In this document: positions 45,464 through 55,765 of the stretch, one piece after another
Layout of the letters: the number at the start of each line of letters is the position of its first letter
Position numbering within the stretch: the first letter of the stretch is position 1
NCBI RefSeq assembly: GCF_001039355.2
Contig: NW_019776168.1
Location: forward strand, 658,493 to 714,257
Source: Lingula anatina
Lineage: Eukaryota; Brachiopoda; Lingulata; Lingulida; Lingulidae
Direction of reading: 5' to 3'
Length of the DNA: 55,765 nt
The notes under the pieces: model-generated
What the model saw: only the letters and a program-made list of their open reading frames with translations
What the model was told of the DNA's origin: nothing
The model's database searches: none
Program-made: the position numbers and the translations under genes

Positions 45464-45959
45464 TGCTATGCTGAAAACAGCAGAGGACTACCATGACCCC
45501 TGTGGCGCGCGGTTCCTGTCATGCGCACTTCGTATTTCCGCAAAAGATGAAAAAGGTCTTAAACTGTGCTGACCGTTTCGTGTAACACAATAATCTGTCT
45601 GGCATTGTCTGTCTTTTTCGCACCATTCTGGCAGAAATTAACAATTTTGTAAAACACTGTTTAATTCATTTTACACACTGCAAAACCGGCCGCTTGCATG
45701 CAAAATTTCAAATTCTTCTATGCAGTAATTGCCGACATTTGACAGAACCATGCTTCGCCAAAGCAAAGCTTTGACCAGCCCAAAGGTGCACTACCAAATT
45801 AAATCACTGCAAATTACACAATGCAGCAGTGCAACGGTCACATAAGTCAGTTAATTGGTAGCCACACACCTGACTACACACTTCTCCATTCAAATATCTT
45901 TTAAGAGATATGATTTTTTTAAGAACGCTTTTTTACATAGGTATAACTTTGAAACTGAA

Positions 45960-47275
45960 ATATTCCTTATTTAAAAATGTCAAGTATGTACTTACGACAG
46001 TCACTTTCTTGGCGTTTTGGAATTTAGTCATGTTACATGTGATCAAATGTGATCAAATTGTGTACGTCATACGTCGATGCTTTTTCTTCAAGTTTTTATT
46101 AACAGGTTGATGCTAACGTAGGCCCTACAGTGTATTACAAATAAGTATAAGCATCACACCATATTTCCTTACTGAAATATATCAAACGTACCACTGGTAA
46201 TTACCGGGAGAGATACAGGTAAAGATGGCAGCATTGATAACTGGGTTTACAGCGCTGTTAGTGCAGCGTGGTAGTGTCAGATTGTTATCTGATAAAGTTT
46301 GCTACTAGTGCCTGGGAACAAAAGGTCTGGAACTTGACAATCAAGTTGATTAAATCCCGAAAACGAAATCAGAAAATAGAGCATACCTGCCCAACATTGA
46401 TTTGTTCAGATTCTTGACTAAGGGCGTATTCCCAGAGCTTTTAGATCGATCTATCCCCTCGGGGAGTCTCACTAGATTACTGTCAGATAATCCGGCTTAA
46501 ATGTCCGTCCCGCCTACTACAAGCTGTAAGGGGGTAATTAACTTTCGTGCCCGCTCGGCTGACAGCTATTTAGCGTGAACCCCCAGGGAGTTAGGTCGAT
46601 CTAAAGTAGATCGATCTAATCTCTGGGAATGGAGTCTAAGGGGTGCGTTACTGTGTCAAGGGCCAAGACTTGAACTTAGGGGTTTGGCATGTCACTGGAC
46701 ATTCCTCTCGATTTCTGCCCAAGTCTAATAAAGCCTCAGTTGCTTAACTTTGGCCAAATTTCCAATATCTACAGGTTTAATGCTCTGGGTCTCTTCTCTG
46801 GCGGTGGTTAATTGGGGACACCTGTGCGGCCTGTCAACGCACCTAGACCCACTTTTGCCAGTGCCACATTTTCCACTGCCGTAAATATCAAATTTGTGAA
46901 TAGAATGAAGAATAATGACAGTTATGAAAAAATGTTTTTAAGTACCTGTCACCTTCGCCACAGTAACCATATGGGCTGTGCTGCCTCACCTCCACAGGCG
47001 ACACCTTGCGGAGCAAGCGTGCGTAATCCAGGGTGCAACTGAAAATAACCTTGTCGCGCGACCCTGTTGCAAATTAACTGGGTAGATTTTTAACAAACAA
47101 ATAATGTGCGGTACACATTATACAAATAATGTGCGGTTCCACAGGGATATACATGTAGACCTACACGAGATTATCCAAGTGGCAGTGCCAAATAATTATT
47201 AAGTGTTCCATGAATCACACATCAGCATTATCCTCTGCCAGGGCCTCAGTTATTATCATGTGGACATTTAGGGCT
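45960..47275. repeat. GPCR-array unit remnant, interrupted
   Basis: 45995-46100 (CACTTTCTTGGCGTTTTGGA and CAAATTGTGTACGTCATACG) and 47066-47275 (AAATTAACTGGGTAG, CCACAGGGATATA, ATCCTCTGCCAGGGCC) match consecutive pieces of the array unit. The ~960 bp between is an insertion that includes a MITE. No GPCR sequence is present. Confidence 0.75.
46422..46636 (+). mobile_element. 215-bp MITE, copy 1
   Basis: Flanked by TAA on both sides (46419-46421, 46637-46639). Ends GGGCGTATTCCCAGAG and CTCTGGGAATGGAGTC are inverted repeats; AGATCGATCT recurs just inside both. TWA duplication suggests mobilisation by a PIF/Harbinger-type transposase. Confidence 0.82.
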
Positions 47276-47681
47276 GATGCATTTTTGGCTCACGGAGAAT
47301 AACTGTGAATATAACCAGAGACATACACAGTAAACAGTGATCAAGACATACGCATACAGTAAAAAGTAACCTGGAAAGAAATATGATAAATTCTGAACAT
47401 TTAGTCTAATAAAGCCTATATTTGAAATCAAGCTGTATTTTTTAGTGCTATGGAATGCTTTCGTAAGCACAGCTTGTCTTTGACCAAATTCGCCGGTCAC
47501 GTCATCAGAAAAGCCCAAATCGCGGACCTCATCCTGGCTGGAAATTAAAGATTCCTGTGGGGAGAAAACTAAAGGCAGGCAAAGGCCCATATTCCTAAAC
47601 ATACTAAAGGAAAACACAGGGTTGAACACACAAAGAAAAACATGGGACACAGCAGGGAATCAAACGCTGAAAATGGCATTA

Positions 47682-47925
47682 TAAGGGACCATGCATTCCC
47701 ACAGATATTTGGATATTCTATCTCCCTGGGCAGTCTCACTAAATTGCTGTCAAACTAAACGGCTTTAACGTCTGTCACGCCTAGTGAAACTGTTAGGGGG
47801 TATTTATCTTTACCCCTAGCTGATTCGGTAGGCGTGACAGACATTTAAGCCTCTTGAGCTGATAGCAATAGGCCTATAGCGTGAACCCCCAGGGAGTTAG
47901 GTCGATCCAGTATGGGAACCCAGTC
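47682..47925 (+). mobile_element. MITE copy 2, same family
   Basis: Flanked by TTA (47679-47681, 47926-47928). Shares CCCTGGGCAGTCTCACTA, the AGGGGGTA centre and GTGAACCCCCAGGGAGTTAG with copy 1; about 30 bp longer. Confidence 0.78.
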
Positions 47926-47928
47926 TTA

Positions 47929-50900
47929 GTCGCCGAAGGAGAGAGAAGTCAAACATGTGATTTTATAACATATGTGCTTTTCCATTAATCGTTTTGTCAA
48001 GGATTACGGTTGCAACTATTATAATGCATAATTGCTACTAAAGATACTAAAAACATGATTTTGCGAAAAATGGGCAACAAGCTGATTTTTGATCAGGGTA
48101 TTAAAGGGATAACGACTGGCCAAAAGGGATTTTCCTGGGGTAAACGACGATTTTCCCATACTTACCGATGGTTAATAATCCATTCCTACATTTAAAGTTA
48201 GTCCAGTGTTATTTTCTAAAATAGTTGTTTTGTTTTTTTTTTGTAATAGTCTCTTAAAAGATTATCACGGAGGTTATTTAGCCATCTATGAGGGTCCACA
48301 TGGTCTGATGGCAAGCACAAATTCCTGAAGAATTGCGAAAACGCTTTAGTGGCAGGGGGTGGATTCAAGATTGTTTGAAGGGGGGGGGGCTGCGGATGGG
48401 AAGCCGTGGGGTTCGGGACCCGAAAATTTTGATATTCTAAAGTTTGGAGGGAGAACGGTGCCTTTTGGTACGGTTTTAAGACTTACGTTGAACAGTAGTC
48501 CATTTAATGTGTTATCAGGGATTTTTTGCTGTTATTAGTTTTGCTTTTGATGTAAAACAAAGTGCATTTAATCAGTAATTTAATTGTTCCCTACTGCGAA
48601 AATGAGCGATTGGATGTTGATAAGGGATTTTTTGTAAAATCATTTATCTTGATCTATGATATTTTTTTTATTTTGAACTTTTTAGATGTGCTTTGAAAAA
48701 AAGAAAGAAAAAAGAAACAAGAACAATGAACATGCCGGTAAAAATCACAGTTTATAAACAAACAGAGCTAGGTGTTCGTGCATGAACTTGATGTAGCCTA
48801 CAATGAAACATTCAAATTGCTGCCAATAATACGTGAAAATGTGTTACTCCCCCCGATCGTTGAAGTGATGGCTACAGAAAACATGGCCTTATTCGGAACA
48901 TGGAAGTATAGCAGTTGTATTTCCATTTTCGGAGATGCGCCTTTCAAGACAAAGGTCAAGCTGTGCATCGAAACACAGGGAATAAAGAAATACCTTCAGA
49001 AACTTTATTGCATTTGATACATTAAGGCCATATGAAATAAGTATATTGTTTACTGTGGCCTAAATTAAAAATATTATCAATAATTGGACATAATTACACT
49101 TCTAATTTTGTAAATTTGAATGGACGAAATCTGACAATTTAACAAGACCCTGTGGCATGTACTCTTCAGTATTAGAGGTCTGAAAGTAATTTACCCGGGA
49201 AAGGCTGAACAAAGAGGCAAGTATTCCAGGAAATTATTTCTCAGGTCGATAAATAGAATGGTAGATATTGTAGTGATATTTGATAGAATATTGTGATCGA
49301 CTGTTCTTCTTAATTTGATTAGCCAAATATGAATAATGTCTGGTGGTGTTAAACGGGACAGCAAGAAACGTGAATATTGAATCTCGTCACTTGCACTCCA
49401 TCTTATGCTCCTGTCCCTCTTCCTCTAAAATTTTGCTCTTATGATTTCGCATTTTGCTTATTTCATAACTGATAGTGACTTCTAGGGTAAGGTTTTATCT
49501 CTAGCATGAGTACGTAACCATTCTGGGGGAGGATTGAGAGATAAAAGTGACGTAATGGCCTTCGTCGCCAGGTATTTATCGGGTTTAGCAGGGCACCTGT
49601 TCAACAATGACGGTGTTCCCTGACGGTATGTCCTCATGATATCTGTACACTAGTCCAGAGGTTGGCAAAATCAGTCTTCATCATGTGTCCAGGAAAAATA
49701 TCAGTGTATTTTAGGTATGTGAGAGTTGGGTTTGGACCGAAGTATTGAGATGAAATTAGTATTACATGTGTATTATTACATAACACCTTAGTATATGGTA
49801 TGAAAAGCGACCATGTGGTTGGCATATTTATGTGTTTTAAATGTGGATATCAACACTGCTAGACCCAGTATTTCATATTAAGTCAGGCGGGGCACCAGTT
49901 AGGTTTATATGTGTGTTAATGTAAGGTTGCGCACACACTTTTATTTCCATGTATGGGTAACTACCCTATATCTATAGTTAACGATGAAAATGGCATCCAG
50001 TTAGGAAATCAGCTTTGCTTCAGGGTCCATAGATATCAGAATGTGTGTGCATGTGTGCATGCATGTGTGTGTGTGCGTGAGAGATGGGTACAAGATGGTT
50101 CAAGGTACGTATGATGGTGTATGTGGGGAGGGTGTCAGCATTTATTCTTGGCTTAGCTGGTCTATGTGCAAAATAAGCAAAATAGGCAAAAAAATATATA
50201 TTTTTTTTAAAATAAAATTGAAGATAAAGCAGAGAAAGATCTCACTCTGGAGTTTACATTGTGCTGGAATAGGGCTAGCAATTTTTTATCGCTAAGCCAA
50301 ATCGCCACTTTTTTGTCAATATGTTATCCAAATGGTTATAATTTGACTAAAACGAGTCGAATCAAGTCCTTTTTTGTTTAGCCAATTTATGTCAGTTTTA
50401 GCAATTGGCAAAATTGGCAAGTGTCAGTGCTATCCCAGTGTATGTGTGTGTACAGTATGTTAGTTGGACCTTGTTTCACATTGAACTATTATCACAGGAG
50501 TTTGTATTCAAACATTCTTCATAATTTACACCTTTCCACTATACAATGAATTGATACATGGCAAATAGACTGTAGCTAATACGTGGCGGATAGAATGCAG
50601 TAGATTGAAGAGGGTTGCTCATTATTAGTTGAGCTGTGTTTACCTAAGACAGGTGTGTCAAACTCACATGAAATACACATCAGAGTTGAACATACTCAAG
50701 ACATTGGATTGCTGATAACCGTGCTCTAGTTTTATGCCACGTTGAAATCAGTATTGCTACAATAGGGTCAACCTGATTTAAGTTTAAAATACACGACTTT
50801 TCACTCATTGTATAGTATTATTTCTTTTCTTTAGTGATAGTACGTTTATAAAAGTACATAAAAAAGAAAAGCTTTGGCATGCTTTGGTCTACTTGTAAAT

Positions 50901-51451
50901 TGACCTAGCGACTGAAACCAGACATTAGCTGTTTCTGCAGAACCCCTGAATTCTGCTTTTTTTTTTTAACATGACCCCAGAGCAATTTAACCCCCAAAAA
51001 TTTACATAAGGTATTTGGTTCCACTATAAATGTTCGGAGGGTTTTTTTCTAAAACCTGGAAAACTGAACATTTTTCTTAAAACCATTTTCTTCACACTTC
51101 AATATGTTCAGAACCATGTAAATTAATGTGTAAACTTGTCTCAGTTCCATCTACACATATCTAATAACTTATTAAATAATAATAGTGTGTGTTATTCCAG
51201 TAGCAGCTTGCCTGAATACAAACCAGATGGTGTCATAGCACATGTAGGTTTCTCATGGATGACAACGATTAGGTTAGATGTGGATTTGTTGATTGAATAT
51301 GGGTCTTATTTCTGTCAGAAACATTAGTCTTGTAAATTAGTAGTGGGCAGGGTGTTAGGATGATAAACAAAGGACACAGGTTTGCTTAATATTTGTCACA
51401 CCTGATTTGATGCAATGTGTAAGTGTGCGTGTGTGTTTGTTTGTGTGTGCA

Positions 51452-51483
<32 letters not shown>

Positions 51484-52270
51484 GGAGAGAGAAAATCATT
51501 TTAAAAAAATGAAAAGCTGTGCAATCACTGAGATCGTGTTAATAATGAATATGTAACTACCACCATCTTGGTATGACAGCTTTGAAATATTCATGTCATT
51601 GGGTTTCAGTTTATTATTTATAACAAGGCACCTTGTTTTAATGACTGCACTAGTAAACAGACAAGAATAATGCTAGATTTGTTAAGAAAACTGCTGTAGT
51701 CTTGTACATGGTTCATGGAATGAGATCTCCAGCTTACATTTTCTCCTGTTGTACACTTACTGAGTGTGGACAGAACAAGAGTAACTATCATTGCAGTTTT
51801 ATCCCCTATCATGGACAATAGCTCTCTGTTACATGTACCCTGATATATACAAATATGCTGGCCAGAATTAGAATTTGCTCTCTGAAAATGGAAAGAAGAG
51901 TCCATTGCAGAATATCTTGGGATGCTTTGAGAATGTTGAAATGCTATAATTTGAAAACAAATGGAATACATTGACAAAACATATAATAAATGACATCTAG
52001 AGAATGGGGAGTGCAGCTTGGCTTTTAAAATCAGGTTAATGTGGTCATTTAAGTTATGTCATCTGTTATCTTCTAGAAGAAATTACGTAAATGATAAAGT
52101 ATTTATAATGTGCAATTTGTTTCTTTGACATTTTCAAGTTGAAGGATAATTTCATGATATGTATTGTTAATTTATCCAGACCTAGTACTTGGCTAGAGTT
52201 GATACTTACAACTGGTTGCTTAGTAACACTAACGGAAAGAATTTAGGAAAAAGTTCTGTTTGTATTTCAG
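47929..52270. other. Intergenic, no gene seen
   Basis: Includes a plus-orientation copy of the GC-rich dispersed repeat (48352-48490, starts CAGGGGGTGGATTCAAGATT), GT-rich runs (50041-50080, 51423-51475) followed by GA repeats, and many short open frames without motifs. Confidence 0.55.
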
Positions 52271-52287
52271 TTTCCATAGCGACGGCC

Positions 52288-53703
52288 ATGGCCTCCCACG
52301 GCAACCGTCCAGCCAAGCCCCAGAAGATCTACAACTGTCCTCACTGCACCTATCAGTCAGAATGGAGGGCCACATTTAGACACCATCTCAGCTTTCACAC
52401 ACGGAAGGCCAAGGACATCGAGGGTGCCGTGGCGTGCCCGTACTGCCCATTTAAAACCAGTAATATGGCCAATCTTAACCGCCATACTGCTCGTCACACG
52501 GGTCTGAGGAATTTTGAAAGCCCCAATGGTGCAGGCGTCTCACTGAAAAAGTGTCAGCACTGCAGTTATGTGGGCTCATCTAAAACAAAGACTATGAGGA
52601 AGCACATAGAGCTCCATCTAGTGAGCAAGGGCAAAGTGAAGTTTAAGGGGAAGTTGAGCTGTAGTTACTGCCCTTTCAGTACTGACCATCAGCACTCCAT
52701 GAGTAATCACTTACAGCATCATCCCGAGTACACGGGACACAAGATCGTACAGCCAGTGACAGCATCCTCAGTGGCCAGTAAACTTGTCGAAAAAGCTGTG
52801 AGAGTTCAACGAGCCTCCTCGTCATCAAGAACCAAGGTGAGACCGCAGTCTTCCATCAAAGTGGAGCGCACAGCTTTAGAAGCAGAGGGGGCTAAAGTAG
52901 CGGCAGGGAAAAGCACAGAACTTGGACCCCCTGTCGTGAAGGCTCGGCGTATAGTGTTGAGGTGTGATCAGTGTCCATACAAGTGTCGCAGCAAGAAGAA
53001 CATGTGTCGTCATATGGAATTTCACATGCATGCGTCCCAGTTTGAATGTGCCTTCTGTACATACAGTTGTAAGACTTACAACTTTCTAGCTATGCATATG
53101 AAAGTGCATTATATAGGCAAAGGTGGCAAGATACTTTATCCAAAGACTTCTTTAATGCAGAATGGACAGTGTAGGGGAAGGGGCCTGGATGAATCTGGAG
53201 TAAGAGGGAAGGAAAATGGCCCCCTGAGACCCGTAAGGGAGTTGGAGTTGAAGAAGAAGAAAAGGATGCTTGCTCCACTGAGTAAATATCATTGTGATCT
53301 GTGCCCCTTTGCAACCAAGGAAGCCTCCCTTTTTGTGATGCATCAAGACTTCCATAGAAAACCAGCCAATCATCAGTGCCCTTACTGCACCTATAAGGTA
53401 GCCAAGCTGCAGAATCTGACCAATCACATCAACTTACACTTTGACTGGAAAAAATTCAGGAATACAAAAGACATGCAGATTGCTGCCAAGTTTGAATACG
53501 ATCTCAGTGAGTTCACTGCTCCTGCGAAATTGACAGGAAGCAGTCGAGCACAAAAAGTGAGAAAGACCTGTCGTTTCTGTGGTCGCCTTGGTGATGGTAT
53601 TGACATGAATCAACATGAAAGGCAGCATTTGATTGGTTGCTCTTACCTGTGGGCGCCTCCATGCCATGACGACAAAGAGGACACTGATCGTGACGGGGAA
53701 TGA
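52288..53703 (+). CDS. Poly-C2H2 zinc-finger protein (nine fingers)
   Basis: 471 aa. An acceptor (TTTGTATTTCAG, ends 52270) precedes this exon, and the first ATG after it (GACGGCCATGG, 52288) is in frame with a good context; the open frame before it is intron. The exon may also be internal to a longer gene. C2H2 fingers begin with the motifs CPHCTYQ, CPYCPFK, CQHCSYV (one residue longer), CSYCPFS, CDQCPYK, CAFCTYS, CDLCPFA, CPYCTYK and CRFCGRL (one residue shorter, degenerate). The layout is 4 + 2 + 2 + 1, separated by basic, Ser-rich linkers (near 190-255 and 310-360). The CPYCPF/CTY style resembles REST- or hunchback-like factors. Predicted nuclear DNA-binding regulator; orthology not settled. 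Confidence 0.88.
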   Translation: MASHGNRPAKPQKIYNCPHCTYQSEWRATFRHHLSFHTRKAKDIEGAVACPYCPFKTSNMANLNRHTARHTGLRNFESPNGAGVSLKKCQHCSYVGSSKTKTMRKHIELHLVSKGKVKFKGKLSCSYCPFSTDHQHSMSNHLQHHPEYTGHKIVQPVTASSVASKLVEKAVRVQRASSSSRTKVRPQSSIKVERTALEAEGAKVAAGKSTELGPPVVKARRIVLRCDQCPYKCRSKKNMCRHMEFHMHASQFECAFCTYSCKTYNFLAMHMKVHYIGKGGKILYPKTSLMQNGQCRGRGLDESGVRGKENGPLRPVRELELKKKKRMLAPLSKYHCDLCPFATKEASLFVMHQDFHRKPANHQCPYCTYKVAKLQNLTNHINLHFDWKKFRNTKDMQIAAKFEYDLSEFTAPAKLTGSSRAQKVRKTCRFCGRLGDGIDMNQHERQHLIGCSYLWAPPCHDDKEDTDRDGE

Positions 53704-55406
53704 CCCGAATTAAAATGGGTTTTTTTAGGAAATTTTTTTGTTACGGTTAGTTTTACAGCAAGTGAGATGATAAGGGATTTCTTTTTACTGTTCTTCAAAA
53801 ATCACATTTAACCCCAGATTTCCCCATAGACTCATACATTTAACTCATAACAATATGAAAATATAGCATGGCATCGTTATATTATCAATTTGAATAGTAA
53901 GACTTTTATTGGAGTTGTATTGTATATAGTGGATTTGTTAAAGTTGACCTTGCTGTAAACATCTTTTCATTTATACAGGTATTCTATAAAGTTTTTATAT
54001 GATAAAATGAATACAAAATTTCTATATATCTTTAGTCATCTTATTGTTCATTAAATAAAATGAATGTATTATTTGTTTATTTTAAATTATTGAACATTTT
54101 AGCTGCCAAGAACGTAAAGAGTTACTATGTATGTATATATACGCAATTTACATTTTTAAAAGTTGTATTTTATATTCAGTGGTGTGAACTAGGTTGTAGA
54201 GAGCAGTGGAAATTTTAGCTTTATTCTGACAGCCTCAGTATTAGGGAATGCTTTTAATGGCTGAATTGAGTAATTATAGTTTAAAAGTATTTCAGAGTAT
54301 TATCCTATTCCACGCTCGGCCTGTTAGTTGCAATCAAAAACCGATTTGGAGTTCCTCTTACACTTCTGGATTTTTTTCACCTTTCTTATGTGTTCAGTTG
54401 AGTAAAAAATAAGTAGAAAATATGATACCAGCATTTAAAAAATTGTCTACTATCACATGTTGCAGTGTAATACAAGGTTACCGCAGCTTGGATAAAAATA
54501 TTTTGATAAATAGATTCACTGAGGTGGACTGGACATATTTTTCTTTGTTTTGACAAATATTACTGGCCACATGGCTGCTGCACTTATATGTTTGATGTGC
54601 AGCATACAGTACAGAATTCTATCATTCAGTGCTTATGACAAATAACTATTGAATTTTTATCCTATTTTGGGAATTTTTCCACTTGTTTTGGTTCTAGTCC
54701 TTAGAGTTGTACTACCTGTGCAATATTTCTAGTGAATTCAATAATTAAAATAATAATGAGTTGTATCCAACTTTTTCTGTCTACTGTTGTTGACCGAAAG
54801 ACAAATTTTCCATTCATATTTCACTTGTTGGGCCTGAGAAGTTTTCTGCAGTTGCTTTTATGTTTAAATATTGTACAATCTTGCAATTTGTCACAAATAT
54901 ATCATGGTGCTTATTTAACTACTTAATTTGCAATCCTTTGTTAAGGAAAATTTCCTTGTTTTTGTATATTATCTGAGTTTAAGTGATATGGAATTGAATT
55001 TGATTAATATTTTTAAGATTGTGACTTTGTAAAAATGCAGCAATGAGGAAAGGTTCATACCTAATATTGAGTCTGACCCTCAACAATTGATATTTTTAGA
55101 ATTATTAAAATATTAATTTTTATGAAAATGGTTCTTTTAAGATTGTAGTAAAATAAATCTGACTTTGTAAATTGCATTATCAAAAATAAGAGCCCCATTA
55201 TTTCTTAATTAATAAATGAATACTAAGGTTAATTGAACTAACAGTTTCATTAATGTAACTGATGACTGGTGATAATGAAATAATAGTTTGATGTTGATGG
55301 GTAGTTGAATTTATTGCTCATCTATTGTTTAGGTTTATTTGGAATGAAAATTGGAAGATAATTCAGTAACACAATAAGTCGTAGCTTTTTAACACAATAG
55401 GTCTTA
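53704..55406 (+). other. 3' UTR and downstream flank of the zinc-finger gene
   Basis: AT-rich with several AATAAA signals, the first at 54054-54059 and a later one at about 55150. The cleavage site cannot be chosen. No further gene is seen. Confidence 0.5.
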
Positions 55407-55621
55407 GAGTGCATTCCCATAGATTTAGATCGATCCATCTAGATTGTCCTAACTCCCTGGGGGTTCATGCTAAATTGATGTCAGCCGAGTGCGCATGGTA
55501 GTTAATTACCCCCTTACAGCTTTTAGTAGACGGGACAGACGCTTAAGCCAGCTTAGTTGACAGTAATCTAGTGAGACTCTCCACAAGGATAGATCGATCT
55601 AAAATCTGTGGGATTGGGGTC
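55407..55621 (-). mobile_element. 215-bp MITE, copy 3 (inverted)
   Basis: Flanked by TTA (55404-55406, 55622-55624). Internal order is reversed relative to copies 1 and 2 (CTAACTCCCTGGGGGTTCAT near the left). Same length as copy 1. Confidence 0.82.
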
Positions 55622-55765
55622 TTAGCTCAACTGTAGTGATATGCATGCCAATGTTTGATTATAGTATAATTTTTTAAAATTTGAAAATAAACTGGCATTT
55701 AACTTTTTAATCTTCTGTGCTTGTAATATTGAAAGGCAGTGAGTTTCTAATCATGGTTTTCTGTG

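Larger units (their letters stand above)
42935..45559 (+). mobile_element. Decayed THAP-DDE DNA transposon with 26-bp TIRs
   Basis: Terminal inverted repeats: left 42935-42960 begins AGACCTTTTTCATCTTTT, right 45534-45559 is its complement with one mismatch (CCGG versus GCGG). Inside lie a THAP exon relic, a DDE-domain relic and a gap. It differs in terminal sequence from the element at 34282-38144. Confidence 0.78.

Noticed and set aside
48772-49017. 81-codon plus-strand ORF
   Set aside because: No start context, domain or splice partner; compatible with chance or an old repeat.

Overview
Organism. This is nuclear DNA of an invertebrate animal: spliced genes with GT-AG introns, AT-rich intergenic DNA, a metazoan BEN-domain gene (BANP), class A GPCRs, a poly-C2H2 zinc-finger gene, and dense eukaryotic transposons. 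A lophotrochozoan such as a mollusc fits the GPCR expansion and repeat types, but that is an inference. The sequence is a draft scaffold with two long N gaps (11042-11869, 43955-44264) and two single-N joins (38148, 42001).

Layout. 1-2722: 3' part of a non-LTR retrotransposon with an open endonuclease/reverse-transcriptase ORF and a TTATG-repeat tail. 3375-10180 (+): BANP, nine coding exons (464 aa) with exact splice phases. Its introns hold a hairpin MITE, a 735-bp inverted-repeat element and a 50-bp minisatellite that repeats the 3' splice site of exon 7 five times. 10181-16650: gene-poor, simple repeats and a gap. 16655-33792: tandem array of five minus-strand single-exon peptide-type GPCR genes; three are open, two are broken, and one further unit has lost its gene. 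The copies share a promoter palindrome about 100 bp before the ATG. 33793-42320: a transposon cluster flanked by ~208-bp inverted arms. It holds a THAP-DDE transposase that lacks its first exon and, convergent to it, an intact three-exon SAP-SWIM-YqaJ nuclease gene, consistent with an ISL2EU-like DNA transposon. Part of this appears twice across a single N, probably an unmerged contig overlap. 42323-47275: remnants of the GPCR array unit interrupted by a decayed second THAP-DDE element with 26-bp terminal inverted repeats. 46422-47925 and 55407-55621: three copies of a MITE with TWA target duplications. 52288-53703 (+): nine-finger C2H2 protein, followed by an AT-rich 3' flank.

How it fits together. 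The host genes are BANP (chromatin and CpG-promoter factor), the GPCR cluster (membrane receptors, probably peptide-gated) and the zinc-finger gene (nuclear); nothing suggests they form one pathway. The GPCR cluster shows birth-and-death evolution: duplication, microdeletion pseudogenes, gene loss by recombination and transposon invasion. The most notable observations are the repeated splice acceptors in BANP, the shared promoter palindrome and unusual motifs of the GPCR family, and the paired transposase/YqaJ element.
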